DNA of 64,000 nt. It comes from Streptomyces sp. NBC_00690. GTDB taxonomy: Bacteria; Actinomycetota; Actinomycetes; Streptomycetales; Streptomycetaceae. The stretch covers positions 4,774,001 to 4,838,000 of the forward strand of contig NZ_CP109009.1 of NCBI RefSeq assembly GCF_036226685.1, given 5' to 3'. Of the stretch, positions 26,240 through 35,428 are shown piece after piece. The notes under the pieces were generated by a model. The model saw nothing but the letters and a program-made list of their open reading frames with translations, was not told where the DNA came from and searched no databases. Position 1 is the first letter of the stretch; each line of letters opens with the position of its first letter. A program made the position numbers and the translations under genes.

Positions 26240-26956
26240 GTGGCAGAGGTACTCGACATCCCAGGGGTGGTCCAGGTCCGCGGCGCTTCCATGCGCCTGG
26301 TCCAGGGCGGTTCAACGACCCCCGTCCGCGGCGCTGCTGTGCGTCCGGTTCGCAAGCCCCGTACACGGGCGCCCGGCGGCATGCCGGTGATCGCACCCAT
26401 GCCCACCCCCCGTACCACCCGGCTGCCCTCGCAGCGCGAGGGTGCTGACGAACAGATGGCCGCTGGTACGACCGTCGATCACCTCACCGAGACCTACCGG
26501 GCTCATTACCGGTCGCTCCTCGGTCTCGCAGCGCTCCTGCTGGATGACACGGCCTCCTGCGAGGACGTTGTACAAGAGGCGTTCATCCGTGTGCACTCGG
26601 CCCGCAATCGGGTACGGGACCCTGACAAGACCCTCGCCTATCTGCGGCAGACGGTGGTCAACCTCTCGCGATCGGCCCTGCGCCGGCGCATCCTCGGGTT
26701 GAAGCTGCTCTCCAAGCCGATGCCGGACATGGCGAGCGCGGAGGAAGGGGCGTACGACCAACTGGAGCGGGACGCCCTGATCAAGGCGATGCGCGGACTC
26801 CAGCGCCGTCAGCGGGAGGTCCTCGTTCTGCGGTACTTCGCGGACATGACGGAGGCGCAGGTCGCCGAGACGCTGGGTATATCCCTCGGGTCGGTGAAGG
26901 CGTACGGCTCACGGGGCATCGCGGCGTTGCGCGTTGCCATGGAGGCCACGGCATGA
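26240..26956 (+). CDS. SigE-family (ECF, SigE-like) RNA polymerase sigma factor
   Basis: The protein has sigma-70 region 2 (TYRAHYRSLLGLAALLLDD, then CEDVVQEAFIRVHSARN and TLAYLRQTVVNLSRSALRRR) and region 4 (LQRRQREVLVLRYFADMTEAQVAETLGISLGSVKAYGSRGIAALR). A ~70-residue N-terminal extension rich in Val, Arg, Pro and Thr (RPVRKPRTRAPGG) precedes it. The GTG at 26240 is preferred, giving 238 residues; ATG 26291 or 26381 are alternatives. It overlaps its downstream gene by ATGA (26953-26956), the usual arrangement for a sigma factor and its membrane partner. Confidence 0.88.
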   Translation: MAEVLDIPGVVQVRGASMRLVQGGSTTPVRGAAVRPVRKPRTRAPGGMPVIAPMPTPRTTRLPSQREGADEQMAAGTTVDHLTETYRAHYRSLLGLAALLLDDTASCEDVVQEAFIRVHSARNRVRDPDKTLAYLRQTVVNLSRSALRRRILGLKLLSKPMPDMASAEEGAYDQLERDALIKAMRGLQRRQREVLVLRYFADMTEAQVAETLGISLGSVKAYGSRGIAALRVAMEATA

Positions 26957-28596
26957 GCAGTGACAGGGAAGACACCGAGCGGGGCGGGCCGGACGGGCCG
27001 TCGGACGACCGGACTGGAAACGGAATTGTGAACAACGGGCCGGATATTGAGCCGAGCGGCCACGAAGATCGTGAACGCCGTGACATCGCGCGCACCGACG
27101 ATGCCGAGGGCGATGGCGCCGGGGTCGGCGAGGCTGGCAAGGTCGGCAAGGCTCAGGGCGTGCAGGACCGCGCAAGCTCCGTCGACCACGGCGAAGGCGA
27201 CACCACGGATGAGCCGAGCGATCCAGGGGGTGCGAGCGGCCGGGTCGATCTCCCAGGGGTGAATGGTGCTGATCCCGTTGGGAAGCCCGGTGTCGATCCT
27301 GTTGGGAAGCCCGGTGCCGATTCCGTCGGGAAGCTCGGTGCTGGGGAGAAGGCCGACGCAACTGCCGGTGGCACCGCCGAGCCGACCGCTTCGGGCGACG
27401 GCCGGATCGACGATGAACCTGCTGGTGAGGAGCCTGCGCCGAGCAGTGCGGGTGGGTCCGGTGGACTGGCCGCGCTGGCCGCTCTGGTCGGACCGGGTGC
27501 ATCGAGCGACCCCGGTGCACATGCGGGCGCGAACGACGGTGCAGGCGCGGACGGCGGGTCCGGTACGGGAGCGGCTCGCTTCGGCGATGGCGGCCCGGGG
27601 GATGACGAAGAAGCGATCCGCCACCTCCTCCAGGGAGTTGTCCAGGACCTCAACCCTTCGGCCGGTGCGCTCGACCATCTGCGCAGGGCCGTACCCGCCC
27701 GACGTGCCCGCAAGCGGCAGGCATTGGTCGGAGCGGCTGCCGCGGTCGTGCTGATGGGCACAGCCGTTCCTGCGTTCGTCCATGTCGCAGGCTCGGAAGG
27801 CGGCGGTAACGCCCGACCGATCAATGCCGGACACGGTCAGACCGCCCATGGCGGAACCGAGTCCGTGACGGGTGAACCGGAAGGCAACAAGGCCACGACC
27901 GGCGGTCCCACCGTCGGAAGCTCGGGCACGCCCCAGGGCACCGGCAGCCCGTCTTTGTCCCGTGGCACCACACCGGGGAAGGACGCCAGCAGCGACGGCG
28001 CCACCGGCTCCCCGGAGCGGAGCCCGGAAGAGGTTCCGGACGGCGTCCCGGTCTGCGCCGCGGAGCAATTGCAGTTCACCTCGGCCCAGGCGACCGGTCC
28101 GGACGCCGAGGGCAAGGTCTATGGCTCGTTCAAGGTCGCCAACACCTCCACCGCCAGCTGTGCGGTCGAGGGGCCTGGTCAGATCGGCTTCCAGGCGATG
28201 GGTGCCGCCGACCACGGGAAGATCAAGGTCGTGGACCACACGGCCGGAGACGCGGCGACCGGTCTTCCCGATCCCTCGCAGGAATCGCCCTCCCTGCTGC
28301 TGAAGCCGGAGGGGGGATACGAGGTGAAGTTCGCCTGGGTGCCGAGCGAGTCCTGTCCGACGGTTCCCACGACCCCGACGGATCCGCCGACCTCGCAGGA
28401 GCCTTCCCCGGGGACGGGCGGTGGCCAGGGCTCTGTTCCGGACAACACGGAGACCCAACTCCTCACCACGGAGAACGTTCCGCAGGATGGCAGCATCTCG
28501 GTGAGCCACACGGCGGAACCGGGGGGCCCGAGCACGGACACCACCATCGCCAACGCCTGCTCCGGCACCCTCTACCGCACGGGCATGCTGAGCTAG
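26953..28596 (+). CDS. Single-pass membrane protein coupled to the sigma factor, possible anti-sigma-type partner
   Basis: The 547-residue protein has a long acidic, Gly/Asp/Pro-rich N-terminal cytoplasmic part (~250 residues, with three 8-residue DPVGKPGV-type repeats), a basic stretch RRARKRQALVG, one membrane helix (AAAAVVLMGTAVPAFVHVAG), a Ser/Thr/Gly-rich linker, and an outer beta-rich domain (VYGSFKVANTSTASCAVEGPGQ) with paired cysteines. Start overlap with the sigma gene indicates coupled expression. The topology fits a membrane regulator of the sigma factor, but no canonical zinc anti-sigma motif is seen, so the role is inferred. Confidence 0.8.
   Translation: MSSDREDTERGGPDGPSDDRTGNGIVNNGPDIEPSGHEDRERRDIARTDDAEGDGAGVGEAGKVGKAQGVQDRASSVDHGEGDTTDEPSDPGGASGRVDLPGVNGADPVGKPGVDPVGKPGADSVGKLGAGEKADATAGGTAEPTASGDGRIDDEPAGEEPAPSSAGGSGGLAALAALVGPGASSDPGAHAGANDGAGADGGSGTGAARFGDGGPGDDEEAIRHLLQGVVQDLNPSAGALDHLRRAVPARRARKRQALVGAAAAVVLMGTAVPAFVHVAGSEGGGNARPINAGHGQTAHGGTESVTGEPEGNKATTGGPTVGSSGTPQGTGSPSLSRGTTPGKDASSDGATGSPERSPEEVPDGVPVCAAEQLQFTSAQATGPDAEGKVYGSFKVANTSTASCAVEGPGQIGFQAMGAADHGKIKVVDHTAGDAATGLPDPSQESPSLLLKPEGGYEVKFAWVPSESCPTVPTTPTDPPTSQEPSPGTGGGQGSVPDNTETQLLTTENVPQDGSISVSHTAEPGGPSTDTTIANACSGTLYRTGMLS
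27271..27342 (+). repeat. 24-bp in-frame tandem repeat
   Basis: Three 24-bp units beginning GATCCCGTTGGGAAGCCCGG encode the octapeptide DPVGKPGV and variants. They lie in the disordered N-terminal part of the sigma-partner membrane protein. The third copy has diverged at several bases. Confidence 0.8.
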
Positions 28597-29119
28597 GAGC
28601 GGAGCCGGCCCGGTGGGCTCGCGGGTGTTCGCACGCTGTTCGGCCGGCTGTCTGTCCGCTGTCCCGCGGGTTGGCCAGGTTGGCGATGCATCCCTGCTGT
28701 GCCCTTGGCCCACGCGCCGCGGGTCGGTTCACGAGACTACGAATTGCGGACGCGGGGATGGCTGATGGCGTTCCGGCGTGGGCCGCTGCGGCGCGATGAT
28801 TCGTGCGGATGCAGCGCAGGACGAGCGGGGCCGTGGGCGTGGTTCGCGGAACGAGTTCGCGTTGCGGTTGCGAGGCGTCTCGTTGAGCCGGCCCCGGACG
28901 TTTGCCCTGCTCGCCTGCTCGCCTGCTCGCCTGCTCGCCTGCTCGCCTGCTCGCCTGCTCGACAGGGTGACTGGGCTACGGGACGGGGTGTTTGAGCGGG
29001 TGCCGCGTTTCGTTGCTCAGTGGCGTGCTTGAGCCGGTTCGCCGGTGCATTGCACGACTCGGGCATTGAGCTGGCCTTAGACGGTTGGCGCCGCCGCGAG
29101 GACAAGCACTCTTCGCCGT
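28597..29119. other. Gene-free interval with tandem repeat
   Basis: No reading frame here has convincing codon use or a family motif; the longest (28737-29228, minus) covers the repeat and overlaps the SURF1 gene end. The stretch separates the sigma/partner operon from the convergent SURF1 gene. Its main feature is the 8-bp repeat array described separately. Confidence 0.55.
28906..28961. repeat. Seven exact copies of CCTGCTCG
   Basis: The 8-bp unit is repeated exactly seven times head to tail across 56 bp in a gene-free region. There are no spacers, so it is a simple slippage repeat rather than CRISPR. Copy number may vary between strains. Confidence 0.92.
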
Positions 29120-29875
29120 CTAGAGCGGATGGGTCTCCAACCCGAGCCGCCTGTCGCGTACCGTCTCCGCCTCGCGTCGCACCAGACGGAACCACATGAA
29201 CAACACGAACGCGGCGAAGACGAACCACTCCCCGGTGTACCCCAGGTTCTGGAACGCCTTCAGGTCCAGCCCACTGCCTTCGGGGATGGACGCAGGCACT
29301 GCCACCAGTCCTGCATCAGCCTTGGTCAGCGTGACCCATGCGTCATGGACGTCATCCGGCACCAGGTTGACCAGCGACGCGGCACTGATCATCCCCAGCT
29401 GACCGCTGGGCAGCCCGCCACCTGTGTGCACCCCGTCGGTGCCCGCGTTCTCATTGGCCTGAAGAGCGCCGACCACCGTGACCACACCGTCCGGCACTGC
29501 GGGTGCCGGCGCACCCTTGGCCAGCCACCCCCGTACGACAGGAAGGGTCCGGCCACCGTCCGTCTTGAGGAGGGTCAGGACGTAGGAGCCGCTCTTTCCG
29601 TCCACGGTCCGGTCGGGTACGAGGAACTGCTCCCCGTACACACCGGTGGCACGCGCATGCCGGCCCGAGGTCTCCTTGTCGACGGGAAGCAACTCGTCCA
29701 ACGGCTCGACGGCCATCTCACCGGGAGCGGGAGCGTCCTGGGCATCCCGATGGGTCTCGACCCGGTCCTCGAACTTCCCGAGCTGCCAGGAACCCATGAA
29801 GATGCAGAAGGGGATCGCCAGCACGACGAAGACGTTGATGCCCCACCAGCGGGGCGTCAGCAGGAACCGGTACAC
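29120..29875 (-). CDS. SURF1 family cytochrome oxidase assembly protein
   Basis: SURF1 helps insert haem into cytochrome c oxidase. The protein has two membrane helices flanking an outer domain: N-terminal WWGINVFVVLAIPFCIFMGSWQ followed by the family motif GSWQLGKFEDR, and C-terminal NLGYTGEWFVFAAFVLFMWFRLVRR. The middle shows VVRGWLAKG. The GTG at 29875 (V-Y-R-F-L-L-T-P) gives 251 residues and follows a G-rich site; ATG 29935 would add a 20-residue, G-rich leader. Confidence 0.93.
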   Translation of the reverse strand: MYRFLLTPRWWGINVFVVLAIPFCIFMGSWQLGKFEDRVETHRDAQDAPAPGEMAVEPLDELLPVDKETSGRHARATGVYGEQFLVPDRTVDGKSGSYVLTLLKTDGGRTLPVVRGWLAKGAPAPAVPDGVVTVVGALQANENAGTDGVHTGGGLPSGQLGMISAASLVNLVPDDVHDAWVTLTKADAGLVAVPASIPEGSGLDLKAFQNLGYTGEWFVFAAFVLFMWFRLVRREAETVRDRRLGLETHPL

Positions 29876-30129
29876 CCCCCCACCGTACGGAATGCGACTG
29901 CCGGCCCGTGTGCCGCCCCCCTCCCCGAAGGTCATTCGGCCCTGCGCGTGGCTCCCTGCCGTCGGTCAGCACTCCGGGAGGTCGAGGGCCCGGGTGGATG
30001 CGTACGATCCACCCGCCCCTCGCTCCCGGAGTCGGTGTGCTCGACTCACCAGCTCACCAGACCACCTCGTGGAGCAGATCCCCTCGTGGACCAGCTCACT
30101 CCGCGCACCGGCTCGGTGCCGAGGCGCGA

Positions 30130-31944
30130 TCAGTCGCGGCCCGTATTGCTCACCACCTCCGCGAGATGGGTTTCGGCGAAAGCGATCTCCAGAGCGAGCT
30201 GCTTGATCCGCTCCTCCACCACCAGCGAGCCATGCCCTGCGTCATAGCGGTACACCTCATGGACCGCCCCACGCGCGGACAGCCGGTCCACGTAGTTCTC
30301 GATCTGGCGGATGGGACAGCGCGGATCGTTGACGCCCGCCGAGATGTAGACGGGCGCCCGCACCGCATCCACATAGCTCAGGGGCGAGGACGCCTCGAAC
30401 CGCTCCGGCACTTCCTCCGGCGTGCCCCCGAGCAAGGTGCGGTCCATGGCCTTCAGGGCTTCCATCTCGTCGTGATAGGCCGTGACGTAGTCGGCGACCG
30501 GCACCGCCGCGATGCCCAGCGCCCAGGCGTCGGGCTGTGTCCCCAGACCGAGCAGGGTGAGATAGCCGCCCCATGATCCCCCCGAGAGGACCAGCCGGTC
30601 CGGGTCGGCCAGCCCGGATAGCACGGCCCACTCACGGACGGCCGCGATGTCCTCCAGCTCGATCAGCCCCACCCGGTGCTTGAGGGCGTCCGTCCACTCC
30701 CGTCCGTAACCCGTCGACCCTCGGTAGTTGACCCGAACCACCGCATAGCCGTGGTCGATCCAGGCGGCGGGCCCCGACGCGAAGGCATCGCTGTCGTGCC
30801 AGGTCGGACCCCCGTGGATGTCGAAGACCGTCGGCACCGGACCGCTCGCCCCCGCGGGTCGCTGCACCAGTGCATGGATCCGCCCTCCGGGGCCCTCCAC
30901 CCAGACGTCCTCCACCGACACCGACTCCGGCGCCTTCATCCCGGGCGGGTCGAGCACCACGGCACCGTTCGTCGATCGCACCTGCGGCGGGAGGGCAGCC
31001 GACGACCACAGGTACTCCACCTCGCCTCCGGGGCGGGCCGTCGCGCCGGAGACCGAGCCCGCCGGGGTGTCGATCCTGGCCAGCTCCCGCGTCGACAGGT
31101 CGTAGCGCCACAGCTCGCCACGGGCTTCAAAACTGTGGGCTACCAGCAGACCCGACCCGTCGGGATACCACTCCGCAGAGACGTCGCCGGGCAGATCCAG
31201 CGCGAGATCCGATTCCTCACCCGAGGCGATGTCCCAGATCATCGGCTCCCAGCGACCACGCCGTTGGTGCGCGACGAGCAAGCGGGTGTCCCCGGCGACC
31301 GGGGCGAAGCCCAGCACCGCGAGCCCCAGCTCCTCGGTGCCCCCCTTGGTGTCGTCGAGTTCGGCCACGGGGATGCCGTCCAGGCGTAGGACACGAAGCG
31401 CCGAATGCATCGCGTCACCGTGCTCGGTGTGTTCGATCGCGACCCATTCACCGTCGTGGGACAGATCACCGACCCCCGCGGATTCGCGGTGGCGATAGAT
31501 CTCAACGGGCTCCGCACCCTCCCGCACGATGTGCAGCGTGGTGCCCTCCTCATCCGTGGACCGGCCCACCACCGAGGCGCCGTGGCGTCCGATCGCGAGC
31601 CCCGCCGAGTAGGAAGGCGGCAGCCCCGGCGCTGCGGGGGAGTCATCCCCACCGCCGAACGGCTGCTTCAGCCAGACCCCGAACTCATCCCCGTCGGTGT
31701 CCGAGAACCACCAGATCCATTGCCCGTCGGGGGACAGCACACCATCCGTCGTACCGCTCGGACGGTCGGTGGCCTGCCGCTGCCCACCGGTCGAGCGATC
31801 CCAGGCGTACAGCTCGTACGTCCCCGTGGCATTGGAAACGAAGAGCGAGCGATCGGGGGCGTCCTCCGCCCAATCGGGGAGGGAAACGCGCGGTGCCCGG
31901 AAGCGCTTCTCCCAGTCGGGCATGGATTCAGTGGTCTCAGTCAT
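30130..31944 (-). CDS. S9 family peptidase (prolyl oligopeptidase type)
   Basis: The 604-residue cytosolic serine peptidase starts at ATG 31944; the longer minus frame to 32508 overlaps the methyltransferase and is rejected. The N-terminal ~350 residues form a beta-propeller with repeated LSPDGQWIWWFSDTDGDEFG-like blades. The C-terminal alpha/beta hydrolase carries FDIHGGPTWHDSDAF, the nucleophile elbow SGGSWGGYL (Ser near residue 454), the catalytic Asp in SAGVNDPRCP and His in DAGHGSLV. It likely degrades short peptides; the substrate is unknown. Confidence 0.94.
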   Translation of the reverse strand: MTETTESMPDWEKRFRAPRVSLPDWAEDAPDRSLFVSNATGTYELYAWDRSTGGQRQATDRPSGTTDGVLSPDGQWIWWFSDTDGDEFGVWLKQPFGGGDDSPAAPGLPPSYSAGLAIGRHGASVVGRSTDEEGTTLHIVREGAEPVEIYRHRESAGVGDLSHDGEWVAIEHTEHGDAMHSALRVLRLDGIPVAELDDTKGGTEELGLAVLGFAPVAGDTRLLVAHQRRGRWEPMIWDIASGEESDLALDLPGDVSAEWYPDGSGLLVAHSFEARGELWRYDLSTRELARIDTPAGSVSGATARPGGEVEYLWSSAALPPQVRSTNGAVVLDPPGMKAPESVSVEDVWVEGPGGRIHALVQRPAGASGPVPTVFDIHGGPTWHDSDAFASGPAAWIDHGYAVVRVNYRGSTGYGREWTDALKHRVGLIELEDIAAVREWAVLSGLADPDRLVLSGGSWGGYLTLLGLGTQPDAWALGIAAVPVADYVTAYHDEMEALKAMDRTLLGGTPEEVPERFEASSPLSYVDAVRAPVYISAGVNDPRCPIRQIENYVDRLSARGAVHEVYRYDAGHGSLVVEERIKQLALEIAFAETHLAEVVSNTGRD

Positions 31945-32013
31945 GACCCCATTCTGCGTCGGACCCCCGACAAACCGTTCGCTTCCTCCGCAGCCTGTGG
32001 ATAACTTCAAAGC

Positions 32014-32850
32014 ATGGACCAACCTTTGCCCCCGGACTGGCGTGCCATCAACCGTTCCAACTGGGACGAGCGCGTCCCCCTCCACGTCGCCAGCGAGTTC
32101 TATGACCTGGACGGCGTTCGCGCGGGCAAGGAGGCGCTGCGCGACTTCGAGATCGCCGAGGTCGGAGACGTCGATGGCCTCACGCTCCTCCACCTCCAGT
32201 GCCACATCGGCCAGGACACCCTGGCATGGGCCCGGCGAGGTGCTGCCCAGGTCGTCGGCCTCGACTTCTCCGAACCAGCGGTGGAGGCCGCCAGGGCTCT
32301 CGCCACCGACCTCGGCTTCGGCTCCGACCGGGCGTCGTTCGTGGCCGCCGATGTGTACGACGCGGCCGAAGCCGTACCGGACAGCTCGTACGACATCGTC
32401 TACACGGGCACGGGCGCGCTGAGCTGGCTCCCGGACATAGAACGCTGGGCCGAGGTCGCCTCGTCCCTGGTGGCTCCCGGTGGTTTTCTCTACGTCGCCG
32501 AGTTCCATCCGCTCACCGACATCCTCGACGATGAGACCGGCTCACGGGTCGTGCACGACTACTTCGCGAAGGAGCCCTGGATCGACGACGCCCCGGGAAC
32601 CTACGCCGATCTGGACGCCGAAACGGTTCACAACCGCACCGTCGAATGGCAGCACCCCGTCGGGGCCGTCGTTTCGGCCCTGTGCGCCGCCGGCCTTCGG
32701 CTGGAGTTCCTCCACGAACACGAGGTGTCGCTCTTTCCTCGCTTCGCCAACTTCCGGCAGGGCGACGACGGCTACTTCCGATTCCCGCCGGACCGCCCCC
32801 GTATCCCCCTGATGTACTCCCTCAAGGCATCGCGGCCACTCCACCGCTGA
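32014..32850 (+). CDS. Class I SAM-dependent methyltransferase
   Basis: A 278-residue soluble methyltransferase with the SAM motif I region LTLLHLQCHIGQDTLAWARRGA (GxG replaced by CHIGQ as in a known actinobacterial subgroup), VVGLDFSEPAVEAARALA for the acidic loop, and motif post-II DIVYTGTGALSWLPD. The C-terminal part is aromatic-rich. The gene is divergent from the S9 peptidase with 69 bp between starts. The methylated substrate is unknown. Confidence 0.9.
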   Translation: MDQPLPPDWRAINRSNWDERVPLHVASEFYDLDGVRAGKEALRDFEIAEVGDVDGLTLLHLQCHIGQDTLAWARRGAAQVVGLDFSEPAVEAARALATDLGFGSDRASFVAADVYDAAEAVPDSSYDIVYTGTGALSWLPDIERWAEVASSLVAPGGFLYVAEFHPLTDILDDETGSRVVHDYFAKEPWIDDAPGTYADLDAETVHNRTVEWQHPVGAVVSALCAAGLRLEFLHEHEVSLFPRFANFRQGDDGYFRFPPDRPRIPLMYSLKASRPLHR

Positions 32851-32904
32851 CACCGCCCCCGGCTGCTGCGGTCGGCGTGCTGTGTTCCGTACCGCGGGTG
32901 CGTC

Positions 32905-33204
32905 TTAGGGCTTGTGCGGGCGCGGCAGTCGCACCACGGCTCGGCCGCCGTCGAGATCGACCGTGGAGCGATGAGGGGGCGCGCCGTCCTCCTCGTCGTC
33001 CTTCAGCAGCAGGGCGCTCTGCCGCTCACGCAGCTCGTTCTGCTTTCCGGCGGAGAAGGTGGCGTGCAACTGCTCGAACCCGGTCGCCGACACCTGCCCC
33101 TGGCGCTTCCCCAGCCCGGTCGCCCGCATGATCTGGTCGGCGAAGGCTATGAACACCAGAATGATCACCAGACCCGGCAGGGTCATGAAGACGATGAACT
33201 CCAT
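32905..33204 (-). CDS. Small single-pass membrane protein (DUF6191-like)
   Basis: A 99-residue protein with one N-terminal membrane helix (MEFIVFMTLPGLVIILVFIAFADQ), then a basic, soluble part (TGLGKRQGQVSATGFEQLHATFS) and a charged tail RPHKP. It matches the shape of the Streptomyces DUF6191 family, which has no known function. Convergent with the methyltransferase and 27 bp downstream of the phosphopantetheinyl transferase end. Confidence 0.82.
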   Translation of the reverse strand: MEFIVFMTLPGLVIILVFIAFADQIMRATGLGKRQGQVSATGFEQLHATFSAGKQNELRERQSALLLKDDEEDGAPPHRSTVDLDGGRAVVRLPRPHKP

Positions 33205-33231
33205 GTCGTCGCTCTCTTCCGCATGCCCGGC

Positions 33232-33957
33232 TCAACCAGCCTGGGCTGCTGCATCCGGTGCAGCTGTCGCATCCGGTGCGTGTGATCGGCATACGGCCAC
33301 CGCTGCTGCGAAGCCGGGGTCCACGGGTACATCTGCGAGCAACCAGTCCGCGTTCACCGCGGGCTGTGGACCGGCGCCCACATAGGTCAAGGACAGGTCT
33401 TCGTTCAGCCCCACACCTCGCGCCTTGAGCACGGACTCCTTGCGGGTCCAGCACCGGGCAAAGGCGAGGGGGCGCTGGTCGGCCGGTATCCGCTCTATCT
33501 CCCGGCGTTCCGCAGGGTGGAGTTGAGGGGTGACGTCGACGACTGTCGTCGGGCGTGGCAGAGGCTCGACATCGATTCCCACCGGGTCGGATGCGAGGGC
33601 GATCAGGACCATTCCCTTGGTGTGGGAGAGGGAGAAGTGCACGGCGTTGCCCGGGAGGACCGGCCGTCCATGGGGGCCGTCGCACCGGGTGCAGGGATCC
33701 CGCTCCATCACAACGGATTCCGGGGCCTGTCCCAGCCGTGCGCCGAGAAGGCGGCGCAACGCCACATGCCCAACGGCGTAGGCGTCCCGGTCCTGCGGGC
33801 GGATGAACCCGTCGAGTCGCGCCGACTCCTCCGCGTCCAGGACGTCACGGTGGGCGAGGGCATCGACGGCGTGCTCCGCGACCCGACCGACCCAGAGCAG
33901 TTCCACCCCTGGGAGAGACGCCGTCTGCTCGCTGTTGAGAGGTGCCTCGGTCGCCAT
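33232..33957 (-). CDS. 4'-phosphopantetheinyl transferase (Sfp type)
   Basis: The enzyme transfers the phosphopantetheine arm of CoA to carrier-protein serines in fatty-acid, polyketide or peptide synthesis. The 241-residue length fits Sfp-type enzymes. Motifs visible are the substrate region DGPHGRPVLPGNAVHFSLSHT, DPVGIDVEPL with Mg-binding acids, and FARCWTRKESVLKARG. ATG 33957 is preceded by GGAGAAGGG; the frame further upstream is not coding. It is not inside a biosynthetic cluster in this window, so it may serve several pathways. Confidence 0.93.
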   Translation of the reverse strand: MATEAPLNSEQTASLPGVELLWVGRVAEHAVDALAHRDVLDAEESARLDGFIRPQDRDAYAVGHVALRRLLGARLGQAPESVVMERDPCTRCDGPHGRPVLPGNAVHFSLSHTKGMVLIALASDPVGIDVEPLPRPTTVVDVTPQLHPAERREIERIPADQRPLAFARCWTRKESVLKARGVGLNEDLSLTYVGAGPQPAVNADWLLADVPVDPGFAAAVAVCRSHAPDATAAPDAAAQAG

Positions 33958-34325
33958 GTGGTGCCCTTCTCCTGGGGGAGCACAAGAATATCCGGGCCAG
34001 CCGAGGGAGAACCGGGAGTCGTCGGCCAACTTTGCCGTACCGAATGCGCATGCCGGACGGCTGTACGTCTCTGCTAGGAGCCATCGTCCTAGCATCGCCG
34101 GCGGCCACGGACTGTGCCCGTCGAAAGCCGGTTCCGGTGAGTACCTGCACCGCCGGATTTCGCGGGACTGGCGCGATCGGCTCTTGGGGCAGTCGGTGAT
34201 GGGCGCTGTTGATGCCGCGGCCTGTGGTGGCCGCGAAGTGACGAGGACATGGGGAAGCGCATCCGTCCGGGTGGGACTGCCGAGCCACCCGGACGAACGC
34301 ACGACCACATATGGAGCGACCGGAC
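33958..34325. other. Gene-free interval between phosphopantetheinyl transferase and TerD genes
   Basis: Both flanking genes read on the minus strand. No frame here carries a recognisable domain. The stretch probably holds the phosphopantetheinyl transferase promoter and the 3' region of terD. No clear hairpin was found. Confidence 0.4.
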
Positions 34326-34901
34326 TTAGATGTTCACACCGAAGTCCTGGGCGATGCCCCGCAGGCCGGAGGCGTACCCCTGGCCAACCGCGCGGAACTT
34401 CCACTCGGCACCGTTGCGGTAGAGCTCGCCGAAGACCATGGCGGTCTCGGTCGAGGCGTCCTCGCTCAGGTCATAACGGGCCAGCTCGTTGTTGTCCGCC
34501 TGGTTGATCACGCGGATGAAGGCGTTGCGCACCTGCCCGAAGGACTGGCCGCGGCTCTCACCCTCGTGAATCGAGACCGGGAAGACGATCTTCTCGACGC
34601 CGGCAGGCACTCCGGCCAGATTCACCTTGATCTGCTCGTCGTCGCCCTCGCCCTCACCCGTGAGGTTGTCACCCGTGTGCTCCACGGAGCCGTCGGGGCT
34701 CTTCAGGTTGTTGAAGAAGACGAAGTGCTGGTCGGAAACCACCTTGCCGTTGCCGTCCACCAGCAGGGCGCTGGCGTCCAGGTCGAAGTCGGTTCCGGTG
34801 GTGCTCCGGACGTCCCAGCCCAGGCCCACGACAACCGCAGACAGGCCCGGGGCCTCCTTGCTGAGCGAGACGTTGCCGCCCTTGGAAAGGCTGACACCCA
34901 T
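34326..34901 (-). CDS. TerD family tellurium-resistance/stress protein
   Basis: A 191-residue canonical TerD protein with [11 protein letters not shown] at the start, a [15 protein letters not shown] calcium-type loop, [24 protein letters not shown] (second acidic loop), and the terminal [11 protein letters not shown]...[18 protein letters not shown] that is also present in the long TerD at 13.9 kb. It starts at ATG 34901. Members bind calcium and act in stress and, in Streptomyces, in development. Divergent from the ArsR gene across an AT-rich region. Confidence 0.96.
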   Translation of the reverse strand: MGVSLSKGGNVSLSKEAPGLSAVVVGLGWDVRSTTGTDFDLDASALLVDGNGKVVSDQHFVFFNNLKSPDGSVEHTGDNLTGEGEGDDEQIKVNLAGVPAGVEKIVFPVSIHEGESRGQSFGQVRNAFIRVINQADNNELARYDLSEDASTETAMVFGELYRNGAEWKFRAVGQGYASGLRGIAQDFGVNI

Positions 34902-35008
34902 GGAAATCCCCTGCGCAATCCGGCGCGGGCCGCGCCTCTCTTGACGATTCCTTGCCCAACCCGGCCAACGACCGACCGTGCCCTCCAGTTCCCCGCCCTG
35001 GAACTCAA

Positions 35009-35030
35009 TATATAAATCTTGACTTATATA
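35009..35030. promoter_or_regulatory. AT-rich inverted repeat ahead of the ArsR gene
   Basis: The arms TATATAA (35009-35015) and TTATATA (35024-35030) are perfect complements with an 8-nt spacer. Such AT-rich palindromes are typical ArsR operators. The TATAAG at 35027-35032 is -10-like and ends 6 bp before ATG 35039, so a leaderless transcript is possible. Confidence 0.6.
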
Positions 35031-35038
35031 AGCGATAG

Positions 35039-35428
35039 ATGCACTGTAGGCCCATGCACGCGTTCGATGTCCTAGGTGATCCGGTACGCCGTCGAATATT
35101 GCAGCTCCTTGCAGCCGGCGAGCAGCCGTCGGGCGCCATCAGCTCCGTGATCCAGAACGAATTCGGCATCAGCCAGCCCGCCGTCTCCCAGCATCTGCGG
35201 GTGCTCCGCGAGAACGGCTTCACTTCGGTCCGAGCTGCTGGGACCCGGCGCCTCTACGCCGTCGAGAGCGAACCCCTCAAGGAGGCTGCCGACTGGCTGG
35301 ACCAGTTCCGGAATTTCTGGGAACAGCGACTGGACGCCCTCGGTACCGAACTGGCACGTGGCAAACGCGATCGAGAGCGCGAGCAGACGAGGACTGAACA
35401 GCGCGAATCAGCGCCGGAGGAGCAGTGA
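35039..35428 (+). CDS. ArsR family winged-helix transcriptional regulator
   Basis: A 129-residue ArsR-type regulator: [21 protein letters not shown], recognition helix [19 protein letters not shown] and wing [14 protein letters not shown]. No metal-binding cysteine pair is present, so it probably does not sense metals. ATG 35039 is adopted; ATG 35054 is an alternative start. It overlaps the SRPBCC gene by TGATG, the usual ArsR-SRPBCC operon, and the AT-rich inverted repeat upstream is its likely operator. Confidence 0.93.
   Translation: MHCRPMHAFDVLGDPVRRRILQLLAAGEQPSGAISSVIQNEFGISQPAVSQHLRVLRENGFTSVRAAGTRRLYAVESEPLKEAADWLDQFRNFWEQRLDALGTELARGKRDREREQTRTEQRESAPEEQ

Noticed and set aside
28906..28961. 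Possible CRISPR or coding repeat
   Set aside because: Units are 8 bp with no spacers and no credible reading frame.
30870..31946. 358-residue plus frame opposite the S9 peptidase
   Set aside because: Arg/Pro-rich antisense shadow; the minus strand contains the propeller and catalytic triad.
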